The notes beneath the pieces were generated by a model, which did not search any database, was not told the DNA's origin, and worked only from the letters and a program-made list of their open reading frames with translations. Position numbers and translations under genes: made by a program. A stretch of 38,633 nucleotides of DNA, taken from positions 1 to 38,633 of the forward strand of contig NZ_MZGV01000040.1 in the NCBI RefSeq assembly GCF_002029235.1. Direction: 5' to 3'. This stretch comes from Clostridium oryzae (lineage in GTDB: Bacteria > Bacillota > Clostridia > Clostridiales > Clostridiaceae). This document shows, in pieces, positions 31,807 through 38,633 of this stretch. Position 1 is the first letter of the stretch. Each line of letters begins with the position of its first letter.

Positions 31807-31849
31807 TTATAGTCTCCTCTCAAAATTTACTAATATATTTTATATATTC

Positions 31850-31878
31850 ATTGTAAACCATATTATTTCAGATGTAAA
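31850..31878 (-). promoter_or_regulatory. Promoter of the hflX leader
   Basis: TTTACA (31873-31878), 17 bp, TACAAT (31850-31855) on the minus strand. The expected start near 31843 gives a leader of about 530 nt. Confidence 0.7.
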
Positions 31879-31997
31879 GAAAAAGAATTTAATGGACATC
31901 ATTATTTGATAAAAATTACATAATATACCTAAATCAATTATAGAAAGTTGCGATAAATAATTAAAAGAAAAAATAACCATTAAAGGAGATGCCGTTC

Positions 31998-32831
31998 ATG
32001 GAAATATCTGATGAACAATATTTTGAGTCTATTAATAATTTATTTGATGTGTTACCTAACCTTTTTCCTTCGGATACTGCCGTAGGTTTGACTAATACAG
32101 AAAAATTCGTTTTTGTTAAGCAGTCAGATTCTTTTAAGCTGAATGTAGAGGTTGGTACAACTCTTACTGAAGATGGAGCATCTAAAAATGCAATAAGAAC
32201 TAAGAATGTTGATAGGAGAAGTTCACCAAAAGAACTTTTTGGCTATTCTATTAATACTACTACTGTACCAGTAATTAATAATAGTACAGGAAATGTGCTA
32301 GGAACTATAGTATGTGCTGTATCACAAGAAAAGGTGGACAATGTTATTAGTGTTGCAAATGATTTAAAAACATTTTCGGAGCAGTTAACTGCATCAGCTC
32401 AGCAAATGGCAAGTTCTGCAGAAGAACTATCTGCTAGCAGCCATAATATAGAAGAATTGGCTAATAGGTCATCAGAAGGTATTAATAAAATGGATGATGT
32501 ACTAAAATATATAACCGAAATATCAAATACTACAAATATGTTAGGTTTAAATGCTGCTATAGAGGCAGCGAGAGCTGGGGAACATGGCAGAGGGTTTAGT
32601 GTGGTTGCACAAGAGATTCGTAATCTTGCAACTCAAAGCAAAACTTCAGTTACGGATATAGATAACAGTCTTAAAGAGATTAAAGCTGATATAAATAACA
32701 TAGTAGAGTTTATACAAAAATACACAAGTACAAGTGAGAATCAAGCAGCTCAAGCTGAAGAATTATCATCAAGCAGTGAGAGTATCAGTGAATCAGCTGC
32801 AAGATTATTAGAATTTGCACATAAATTATAA
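31998..32831 (+). CDS. Soluble methyl-accepting chemotaxis protein
   Basis: 277 residues from ATG 31998, because AAAGGAG lies 9 bp upstream; the ATG nine bases earlier touches the RBS. It has no transmembrane segment. Residues 1-110 form a small unidentified sensory domain ([37 protein letters not shown]). From about 125 the chemoreceptor coiled coil begins, with the hairpin tip [20 protein letters not shown] (about 190-209) and [14 protein letters not shown], which contacts CheA/CheW. The downstream helix is short, so the coiled coil is shorter than in most MCPs. It probably senses a cytoplasmic signal. Confidence 0.85.
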   Translation: MEISDEQYFESINNLFDVLPNLFPSDTAVGLTNTEKFVFVKQSDSFKLNVEVGTTLTEDGASKNAIRTKNVDRRSSPKELFGYSINTTTVPVINNSTGNVLGTIVCAVSQEKVDNVISVANDLKTFSEQLTASAQQMASSAEELSASSHNIEELANRSSEGINKMDDVLKYITEISNTTNMLGLNAAIEAARAGEHGRGFSVVAQEIRNLATQSKTSVTDIDNSLKEIKADINNIVEFIQKYTSTSENQAAQAEELSSSSESISESAARLLEFAHKL

Positions 32832-32840
32832 GATTAATCT

Positions 32841-32880
32841 AAAAACGCATTCAAAAACTATACAGTTAGAATGCGTTTTT
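32841..32880 (+). terminator. Intrinsic terminator after the MCP gene
   Basis: AAAAACGCATTC pairs with GAATGCGTTTTT (with a mismatch) over a 15-base loop, then AATAAC. It has T-runs on both strands and could also serve the convergent gene. Confidence 0.75.
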
Positions 32881-32916
32881 AATAACAAATTTTTATGAAT
32901 CTTGGAATTTACATCT

Positions 32917-33765
32917 CTATTGTTGAATAAAAAGTTCATTCAATCTATTAAATCCAAAAACAAGCTTACCGTTACTCATTACGCCTATACCTTCAGATTC
33001 TCTTTTTGTGTTCATAGATATGTGTTTTACATTTGAACCGTCAGGATTAAAAGTCATATATTCACCATTTGACAACAGATGGTACTGACCGTTTCTGTAT
33101 GTAAAACCCTGTATTTCTCTATTAGGAGTGATACCAATAAATCCGCTTATATGGATTTTCTCATGCCAATCACGCTGTGCATCAGGCCCCTCTGTTAGAT
33201 GGATTTTATTGATGTCATATCCATCAAGATATCTCGAAACTGAAATTCCAGTATTATCATCCTGCATAAACAGGACATTTGGATGAATTGTTGATGGAAT
33301 CGTCCAACTTCTTACGATTCTAAATGTATAGGGATCGATTTTTAGCAGGGAAAAATTTGTTTGATCTTTAATATCTGCCAGCTGATATAGATAACCGTTT
33401 TTGTAGGATATTGCTTGTCCATGACCAAGTGGCATCTTTTTACTTTTTCTTAGTAATTTGCCTTTTTTGTTGTATACATAAATATAGGCATAACGAGTTT
33501 CGTCACAAACAGCATAGGTTAAGTATATATTATCATTTGTGTCTATTGTTAGGCCTTGAAGATGCCTTCTTAAGTTATCAGCAGTATTTCCCGGATCGCG
33601 ATAAGGGTAAAAAAGAGTTTTCACTTTTAATTTATTGTTGAATGTAAGAGTATGAACAGAGTCCGCTTTTGCTAGAATTTTTTTTGAAAATATTGAATGG
33701 AATCCTATAACAAATAGTAGAACAGTTAAAACTACCATAAATAATTGTACCTTAATACTTTTCAT
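32917..33765 (-). CDS. Membrane-anchored extracellular propeller-like protein of unknown function
   Basis: 282 residues from ATG 33765 (GGAGG is 6 bp upstream; the frame extends 15 codons further without RBS). It begins MKSIKVQLFMVVLTVLLFVI, a signal or anchor helix, possibly cleaved after ILAKA. The mature part consists of repeated beta-strand units with aromatic and Asp-Gly turns (GLTIDTNDNIYLTYAV, YIYVYNKKGKLLRKSKKM, IQGFTYRNGQYHLLSNGEYM). These resemble a beta-propeller such as SMP30- or YncE-like folds. No catalytic motif or family name can be given. It is a single gene on the minus strand. Confidence 0.65.
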   Translation of the reverse strand: MKSIKVQLFMVVLTVLLFVIGFHSIFSKKILAKADSVHTLTFNNKLKVKTLFYPYRDPGNTADNLRRHLQGLTIDTNDNIYLTYAVCDETRYAYIYVYNKKGKLLRKSKKMPLGHGQAISYKNGYLYQLADIKDQTNFSLLKIDPYTFRIVRSWTIPSTIHPNVLFMQDDNTGISVSRYLDGYDINKIHLTEGPDAQRDWHEKIHISGFIGITPNREIQGFTYRNGQYHLLSNGEYMTFNPDGSNVKHISMNTKRESEGIGVMSNGKLVFGFNRLNELFIQQ

Positions 33766-33921
33766 CTTTTGCCTCCGAGCTAAAATGTAATAATAAAAAA
33801 ATTGTAGCAAAAATTTAAGTATAAGGCAATCTTTTCATGATGATAGAATATACAATTTTCAAATAATTGATTCACAATGTTCGCTTTTTATTAAAAAATA
33901 ATTAAAATTTCTATTATTTTC

Positions 33922-33950
33922 TTGATTTTTATAGAGAAATAAGCTAAAAT
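33922..33950 (+). promoter_or_regulatory. Promoter upstream of the purine riboswitch
   Basis: TTGATT (33922-33927), 17 bp, TAAAAT (33945-33950). Confidence 0.6.
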
Positions 33951-33994
33951 TACCTAGTAAAACGAACTATGATAATAAAAAATAGAATAATATT

Positions 33995-34068
33995 CACTTA
34001 TATAAATTCAGCAATATGGGTTGAGTGTTTCTACCAGGCTACCGTAAATAGCTACAGGACTATAAGTG
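33995..34068 (+). promoter_or_regulatory. Purine riboswitch, guanine-type
   Basis: P1 is CACTTATA (33995) pairing with TATAAGTG (34061-34068). P2 TTCAGC/GTTGAG encloses loop AATATGG. J2/3 reads GTTTCTACC. P3 GGCTA/TAGCT encloses loop CCGTAAA. J3/1 reads GACTAT, whose cytosine is the guanine-specifying base in B. subtilis xpt. Both loops match the consensus. Four extra bases (ACAG) sit between P3 and J3/1. No terminator is visible between the aptamer and the RBS of the next gene. Confidence 0.85.
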
Positions 34069-34108
34069 TCTACTAACAAATTATATTTAATATCAAGGAG
34101 AGATAAGA

Positions 34109-35503
34109 ATGAGTTATGATGTAATAATAGTAGGTGCTGGTCCAGCAGGAATATTTACTGCGTATGAGCTTAAGAAGCAAAAACCACAATCGGAAATTCT
34201 TCTAATTGAAGAAGGAAAAAGTATTGATAAAAGACATTGTCCTAAAGATAAAACTAAAAAGTGCGTATCTTGCAAGCCTTATTGTCATATTACTACTGGA
34301 TTTTCAGGAGCAGGTGCATTTTCAGATGGAAAATTATCATTGAATTATGAAGTAGGTGGAGATTTACCTGAACTTGCAGGTGCTCAGTTAGTACAAGAAT
34401 ATATAAATTATACAGATTCAATTTATTTAAGCTTTGGCGCAGATACTAAAGTTGAAGGTGTAGGAAATAATGAAGCAATAAAAGAAATTAGAAGAAAAGC
34501 TATTCAAGGAGCATTAAAATTAGTAGATTGTCCTATAAGACATTTAGGAACTGAGAAAGCTCAGGAAATATATTTAAAAATACAAGATCACTTATTAGAT
34601 AGTGGCGTTGAAATAAAATTCGATACAACAGTTAAGAATCTTTTAATAAAAAATAATGAGATACACGGAGTGGTAGTAACAGATTCTTTAACAAGAAGTA
34701 ATGATGAAGATGTACTTTCTGATAAAGTTGTTGTAGCAACGGGTAGAAAAGGTGCAGATTGGCTAAAGGATATGTGTATTGAACACAATATTAAGCATAG
34801 TGCGGGTCCTGTAGATATTGGCGTTAGAGTAGAACTGAGAAATGAAGTAATGGAAAGTGTTAACAATGTACTTTATGAATCTAAGCTTATAGGATATCCA
34901 GTACCATTTAAAGATAAAGTCAGGACATTTTGTCAAAATCCAGGGGGTTTTGTTAGTCAAGAGAATTATGATAATAACCTAGCAATAGTTAATGGACATT
35001 CTTATAAAGATAAAAAATCTGAGAATACTAACTTAGCTATATTAAGTTCACATAATTTTTCGGAACCTTTTAACGAACCTATTGAATATGGGCAGAAAGT
35101 TGCAGAACTTGTTAACATGCTTGGCAGCGGCAGAATATTAGTTCAAAGATACGGTGATATATTAGATGGTAAAAGAACCTGGGAACATGAACTGCATGAA
35201 TCCAATGTTAAGCACACATTACCAGATGCAGTAGCAGGAGATTTAACATCTGCAATTCCATATAGAACAATGACTAATATACTAAACTTTATACAAGCTA
35301 TGGATGTAGTAGTGCCAGGTTTTGCAAGCAGAGAAACACTGCTATATGGACCGGAAATTAAATTTTACAGTAACAGAATTAATTTGGATAATAATTTTGA
35401 AACCAATATTAAAGGATTGCATTGTTTAGGGGACTCAAGTGGTTGGACAAGAGGATTAATGATGGCATCAGCAATGGGAGTAATGATGGGAAGAAAACTA
35501 TAA
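34109..35503 (+). CDS. FAD-dependent oxidoreductase (COG2509-like)
   Basis: 464 residues. The N-terminal FAD-binding motif is VIIVGAGPAGIFTAYEL (5-21), followed by LLIEEGKSIDKRHCPKDKTK and a cysteine cluster KKCVSCKPYCHIT (about 50-62). GFSGAGAFSDGKLSL (about 64-78) is the hallmark of the uncharacterised COG2509 dehydrogenases. The C-terminal FAD contact is GLHCLGDSSGWTRGLMMASA. No substrate is known for the family. It follows a purine riboswitch with only about 30 bp to the AAGGAGAG RBS, so expression probably responds to guanine or a related purine. Single gene, ended by a terminator. Confidence 0.85.
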   Translation: MSYDVIIVGAGPAGIFTAYELKKQKPQSEILLIEEGKSIDKRHCPKDKTKKCVSCKPYCHITTGFSGAGAFSDGKLSLNYEVGGDLPELAGAQLVQEYINYTDSIYLSFGADTKVEGVGNNEAIKEIRRKAIQGALKLVDCPIRHLGTEKAQEIYLKIQDHLLDSGVEIKFDTTVKNLLIKNNEIHGVVVTDSLTRSNDEDVLSDKVVVATGRKGADWLKDMCIEHNIKHSAGPVDIGVRVELRNEVMESVNNVLYESKLIGYPVPFKDKVRTFCQNPGGFVSQENYDNNLAIVNGHSYKDKKSENTNLAILSSHNFSEPFNEPIEYGQKVAELVNMLGSGRILVQRYGDILDGKRTWEHELHESNVKHTLPDAVAGDLTSAIPYRTMTNILNFIQAMDVVVPGFASRETLLYGPEIKFYSNRINLDNNFETNIKGLHCLGDSSGWTRGLMMASAMGVMMGRKL

Positions 35504-35508
35504 ATAGG

Positions 35509-35543
35509 AAATGTTGTGGTCTACTTTGATCACAACATTTTTT
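35509..35543 (+). terminator. Intrinsic terminator after the FAD oxidoreductase gene
   Basis: AAATGTTGTG pairs with CACAACATTT, followed by TTTT. Confidence 0.85.
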
Positions 35544-35568
35544 ATGCACTGATTTTTGAAATTAATTG

Positions 35569-36918
35569 TCATACGGCCGAAAAAATTATTGATTCGGCTA
35601 TTCTTTCAAGGTTAAAGTCATGGAATCTATTGCCTACAAGCTGAACACCTAAAGGTAATCCAGCTTCTGTTTTTCCAATGGGTATAACAATAACTGGACT
35701 TGCAGTTAATGAAAATGGAGTAGTGAAACCCATATTAGCTTTGGAATAGGAAACTTTTTCTCCGTTTATGGTCATATCAGTATAAATGGATTGATATCCA
35801 ATAGATTTCAGAGGAAGTAAGTGCTTGAATGCTGGGGTTGCGGTAACTGGGGAAATCAAAACATCAAATTTTGCAAATAGTGAATCAAGTTGTTGTAAAA
35901 GTTGTTCGCGTACTTCTTCTGCCATTAAGTAATCTTTGAGCTTAGAGGACATTTTTGATCTCATAAGTATACGAGCAATAGGTGGAATGGAAATTGACAT
36001 ATTGCCATAAAGAAGTTTAAGAAAACAAATTCGTGCTTTTGAAAAGTCAAACTGTTTACTATCAATTTTTTTTACCTCAAATTTCTTACCCAATGAATTT
36101 ATAAACTCCTTATAAACTTTTTCATAATCCTTGGAGAGTGGAAGACCTTCGCTATTTTCTGTAAAGGCTATTTTAAGCGATTTTTCATCGAATGTAGCAG
36201 GAAACAGCATGTCTTTTTTGCACAACAAATCAAACAACAGACTAAGATCCTGTAGCGTCGAAGCCTGGATACCTAATCGAAGAACAGCTGACATCGTATT
36301 TCCATATGGTTTTCCGCCGACAATATTTTCATACGGAATGACTTTATCTGTTCCTATTATACCATAAATGCCGCAAAAATGAGCGGGAATACGGATAGAG
36401 CCCATAAAATCATTGCCAATATCAGCATCACTGATACCTAATTTTATTGCTGTAGCGCCGCCTCCGCTACTCCCTCCACAGGTGTAAGCTGGAAAGTCTG
36501 GATGTTTAGTTCTTCCGTAAATTGAGTTAAAAGTCTGAATATCCATTGCGCCAGCAGGCATATTAGTTTTGCCTAGAATAATCGCTCCCTCATTTCGCAG
36601 CTTCGAAACAATAGCGCAGTCTTCACTACATATGTTATTTTTATATTTTAGCATTCCACCAGTAGCGGGTAATCCTTTTACCTCTAAATTATCCTTAATA
36701 GTAAGCACAGCACCGCAAAGCCTTCCTAAATTTTGACTGCACTTAATTTTTTTATCAATCATTCTCGCTTCGTGTAAGATTTTACCTTCATCATATGCAA
36801 CAATTGCATTATAATCTCTACACTTTTTTAATAAAGTAAGTCTTTCTTCTACTATAGTTTCTAATTTAACTCTACCTTTTTTTACATTTTCCACATTTGT
36901 TAACATTTTTGATAGCAT
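35569..36918 (-). CDS. Amidase signature family hydrolase
   Basis: 449 residues from ATG 36918, with AGGAGGTG 6 bp upstream. The frame can also open at 36972 overlapping the AraC stop (ATGA), but without an RBS. The catalytic Ser-cisSer-Lys triad is visible: Lys in TIKDNLEVKG (about 75), the Ser in CGGSSGGGATAIKLG (about 148-162), and the nucleophilic Ser in GNDFMGSIRIPAHFCGIYG (about 168-186). In place of the usual GGS it has MGS before IRIPA. It hydrolyses an amide of unknown type; GatA-type transamidation is unlikely as no gatB/gatC is present. It follows the AraC regulator in the same transcript. Confidence 0.85.
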   Translation of the reverse strand: MLSKMLTNVENVKKGRVKLETIVEERLTLLKKCRDYNAIVAYDEGKILHEARMIDKKIKCSQNLGRLCGAVLTIKDNLEVKGLPATGGMLKYKNNICSEDCAIVSKLRNEGAIILGKTNMPAGAMDIQTFNSIYGRTKHPDFPAYTCGGSSGGGATAIKLGISDADIGNDFMGSIRIPAHFCGIYGIIGTDKVIPYENIVGGKPYGNTMSAVLRLGIQASTLQDLSLLFDLLCKKDMLFPATFDEKSLKIAFTENSEGLPLSKDYEKVYKEFINSLGKKFEVKKIDSKQFDFSKARICFLKLLYGNMSISIPPIARILMRSKMSSKLKDYLMAEEVREQLLQQLDSLFAKFDVLISPVTATPAFKHLLPLKSIGYQSIYTDMTINGEKVSYSKANMGFTTPFSLTASPVIVIPIGKTEAGLPLGVQLVGNRFHDFNLERIAESIIFSAV

Positions 36919-36968
36919 AAAAAACACCTCCTGATTTAAGTTTAATAAATTTGGAAGTGCTAAGCTGT

Positions 36969-37856
36969 TCATTTCTTGCTATTTTTAATAGGAACGCAGA
37001 ATTGGATGATAATATTACCAGAAACATCTTGTGTATAGAATTCTATAAAAGGCCTGTAATCAGGAAGTAGATTATGTTCTGGCATATAAAAACCATATAA
37101 ATATTCCATGTATTTAAAAAAATTTGCTGCAAAATCCTGTTGATTACGATTCATTTTACAGCAAATATATTTTCCTGAGGTTCTAAAAATTCTATAAGTC
37201 AAACTTTCAGTATGCATAGGGTGCTCTAAAGTTGCACAGGCATAATATCTGCATTCACTTAGCGACTGTACTTCAGGAGTATCTATCGTTATTCCGCAAA
37301 TTTGAGTAGATACATTTGTACCATTATCCTTAAGCCATTGAAATATCTGCTGATACGCTTTTTCGATTTCTGGATTTTCCCAGATTTCAGACAGACCGGT
37401 TATTCCGATGCATATTGTTTTCAGGTCAGTTAAATCTAACAAAAAAAAGCAGCCTTCAATTGTTTCGTCATATATATATTTGGGAAAGGACAGCTTGGCA
37501 AAAGTAGCAGGATACTTTCTTGTTTTTTCTTCTCTGTACTCTGTAGGAGTGCAGTTAAAAAGTTCTTTGAATTTCTTAGCAAATATACTAGGAGTAGAAA
37601 AACCGTGAGCTAAGGCTATTTGAGTAATAGTGCAATCTTCATAAAGTAGTTGATTAGCTGCAAGATAGAGTTTGCGTTGAAGTATATATTTATGCAGCGT
37701 TTGCCCGGTAATTGCACAGAAAATTCTATGAAAATGATAAGGCGAAAAACCAGAAACATTTGCTAAGGATTTTAGGGACAACTCGGAATCAATATTGCTT
37801 TCAAGATATTCTAATGCTGCTTCAATTCTGATTTTATAGACATTGTTATTATTCAT
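36969..37856 (-). CDS. AraC family regulator with GyrI-like effector domain
   Basis: 295 residues from ATG 37856; a TTG twelve codons earlier is possible. The N-terminal double helix-turn-helix reads IEAALEYLESNIDSELSLKS, LANVSGFSPYHFHRIFCAIT and ITQIALAHGFSTPSIFAKKFK with FNCTPTEYR (about 8-115). The C-terminal half (about 140-290) is the GyrI-like/AraC effector-binding fold. Layout matches Rob/SoxS-type ligand-sensing regulators. The downstream amidase gene starts about 50 bp after the stop, so control of the amidase is likely. Confidence 0.85.
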   Translation of the reverse strand: MNNNNVYKIRIEAALEYLESNIDSELSLKSLANVSGFSPYHFHRIFCAITGQTLHKYILQRKLYLAANQLLYEDCTITQIALAHGFSTPSIFAKKFKELFNCTPTEYREEKTRKYPATFAKLSFPKYIYDETIEGCFFLLDLTDLKTICIGITGLSEIWENPEIEKAYQQIFQWLKDNGTNVSTQICGITIDTPEVQSLSECRYYACATLEHPMHTESLTYRIFRTSGKYICCKMNRNQQDFAANFFKYMEYLYGFYMPEHNLLPDYRPFIEFYTQDVSGNIIIQFCVPIKNSKK

Positions 37857-37953
37857 GAATCTTTCTACCTTTCTTGTTATTTTCCCAAGCAAAAAACTTA
37901 AAGTTTAATTCTTTTGATACAAATTTAACTGCTAAATGTTCTATAACAATATT

Positions 37954-38100
37954 ATGAATAAATGTAATAGTTATAGCAAGTGCAATGCAGCTATCAAGTA
38001 TTCTTCACTTGTCCATCTCAACGGAGCAGCTTATTATGTTTTTTTAACAGCAGGCGTTCTAATTATGTTTATTTTATCTGTAAATCTGGCAGAGAGGTAA
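37954..38100 (+). pseudogene. Possible membrane protein remnant
   Basis: A 48-codon frame with no RBS, ending in a hydrophobic segment AAYYVFLTAGVLIMFILSVN and a terminal LAER. It looks like the last transmembrane helix of a transporter, such as an MFS protein, left after deletion. A small genuine membrane protein cannot be excluded. It is divergent from the AraC gene. Confidence 0.3.
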
Positions 38101-38148
38101 ATATACTAACTGTATGGTAGTATATGGTGTATAATGTATCCTGTATTG

Positions 38149-38177
38149 TTGACATTTACCTGTATTATTGATAAAAT
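38149..38177 (+). promoter_or_regulatory. Promoter of the T-box leader
   Basis: TTGACA (38149-38154), 17 bp, TAAAAT (38172-38177), with a start just ahead of the T-box. Confidence 0.85.
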
Positions 38178-38184
38178 AACAAAA

Positions 38185-38500
38185 AACGTTGAAGAGAAGA
38201 GTAGATAAATGATTTCTTTCAAAGAGAGTTCCCATTGGTGAGAAGGGGCATAGAGATATTTATTGAAAAAGGTCTCAGAGTTTCTCATTGAGCCGGCTTA
38301 GTCGAGGTAGGTGTCGACGGGGACTCCCGTTACAGAGTTAAAGTATCGTTCATAGATATCATTAAACAGTATTAGGTGAGTTATCTGGAGCCGTACTTGA
38401 AAAGGTTAATATGGTGACATATTAATAAACTGGGGTGGTACCACGAAGAAATAAAACTCTCGTCCCCAAGACAATTGTCTTGGAGGTGAGAGCTTTTTTA
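38185..38500 (+). promoter_or_regulatory. T-box riboswitch, probably lysine-specific
   Basis: Starts AACGTTGAAGAGAAGAGTA with the AGTA turn of the specifier loop. AGAGAGTTCCC..GGGG forms the distal stem I. The T-box TGGGGTGGTACCACG is at 38431-38445. The terminator is at 38456-38500 (CTCTC..CCAAGACAATTGTCTTGG..GAGAG, then TTTTTT). By alignment with the glyQS pattern (GAA-N-specifier-purine), the stretch TTGAAAAAGGTCTC gives AAG, a lysine codon. This register is inferred by eye. Uncharged tRNA would favour antitermination and expression of the next gene. Confidence 0.9.
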
Positions 38501-38558
38501 TTCTATAGGAAACTATGTAATTGCAAGGTTGTGGATAAGTGTGTAAAATATAGGTATT

Positions 38559-38633
38559 ATGGTAGATAAGAAAATAACAGTAAAAGAAATATTAGTAGAT
38601 AAGTATCAGGATTTTAAAAATAAATATTGGAGT
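38559..38633 (+). CDS. Start of an unidentified protein, possibly a transposase (runs off the window)
   Basis: Only 25 codons are present: MVDKKITVKEILVDKYQDF and so on to KNKYWS. The RBS is weak (TAGG). The short TVKEIL..Y..FKNKYW start recalls IS91-type transposases, which open with a similar segment ahead of a zinc-binding region, but the evidence is thin. It is the first gene after the T-box terminator. Confidence 0.4.
   Translation, partial: MVDKKITVKEILVDKYQDFKNKYWS

Larger units (their letters stand above)
31315..31843 (-). promoter_or_regulatory. Ribosome-mediated attenuator leader of hflX
   Basis: The untranslated region holds, in order, uORF1, the antiterminator strand, terminator 1, an AT-rich hairpin, terminators 2 and 3, uORF2 (MKLR), uORF3 (MRLKFI) and the hflX RBS. 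Stems of all three terminators share ACCGCAG/CTGCGGT-type arms and could exchange partners. Listeria hflXr is known to be controlled by antibiotic-dependent attenuation. The present layout suggests the same principle with several checkpoints. Confidence 0.75.

Noticed and set aside
36918..36972. Extended amidase start overlapping the AraC stop (ATGA)
   Set aside because: The overlap is suggestive of coupling, but AGGAGGTG with 6-bp spacing at 36918 is far stronger and the extension does not match the family.

Overview
The window looks like a chromosomal stretch of a spore-forming, low-GC clostridium. Base composition is strongly A/T, ribosome binding sites are strong AGGAGG types, and intrinsic terminators and RNA attenuators are frequent. 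A small acid-soluble spore protein of the SspH type is present, as are several flavin and nitroreductase-type enzymes. Nothing seen fixes the species. No rRNA, tRNA or CRISPR array was recognised. The only possible mobile genes or elements are a fragment at the right edge and two inverted-repeat elements.

Left part (1-7400): a long imperfect palindrome (339-530) precedes an iron-dependent glycerol-dehydrogenase-like enzyme. Then come an AIM24-family protein, a DUF218/YdcF-like membrane protein and an acetolactate-synthase-like ThDP enzyme. A MITE-like element with purine-rich terminal inverted repeats (5513-5766), a LysR regulator and a NimA-like flavin protein follow.

Magnesium locus (7420-10358, minus strand): a TTGACA-17-TAATAT promoter drives an M-box (Mg2+) riboswitch with a terminator whose 5' arm is complementary to the 3' side of the aptamer. 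After it come an unannotated 31-codon ORF with a perfect RBS, a soluble PRC-barrel/MgtE-N/CBS protein lacking the MgtE channel, and an Nramp-family transporter with altered metal-site motifs. Together these read as a Mg2+-controlled uptake system with a detached MgtE sensor.

Centre (10400-20760): a decayed gene behind a consensus promoter, then a GNAT / YhaM-like nuclease / DUF503 cluster. A MarR regulator precedes two ArsA/Get3-like ATPases separated by a 75-residue protein, with the same dyad operator in front of marR and of the ATPase operon. Next are a YoaK-like membrane protein, an internally deleted PRPP synthetase gene, a nitroreductase, a TetR remnant, sspH, a DedA protein and a CGGC-domain protein.

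Right part (20900-38633): an M28 peptidase-like protein, a lipoprotein, an unassigned four-helix membrane protein, a second nitroreductase, a HAD phosphatase and an exonuclease-DinG helicase fusion. The most striking locus is hflX (29503-31843, minus strand). Its protein carries an apparent N-terminal JAMM metalloprotease-like domain. Its roughly 530-nt leader has three terminators and three short upstream ORFs, each encoding a (Lys/Arg)-X-(Lys/Arg) motif of the kind known to stall macrolide-bound ribosomes. The first uORF is followed at once by a 9-nt antiterminator strand. The window ends with a soluble chemoreceptor, a secreted propeller-like protein, a purine riboswitch ahead of a flavoprotein, an amidase/AraC pair, and a T-box (probably lysine) ahead of a truncated ORF that may be a transposase.
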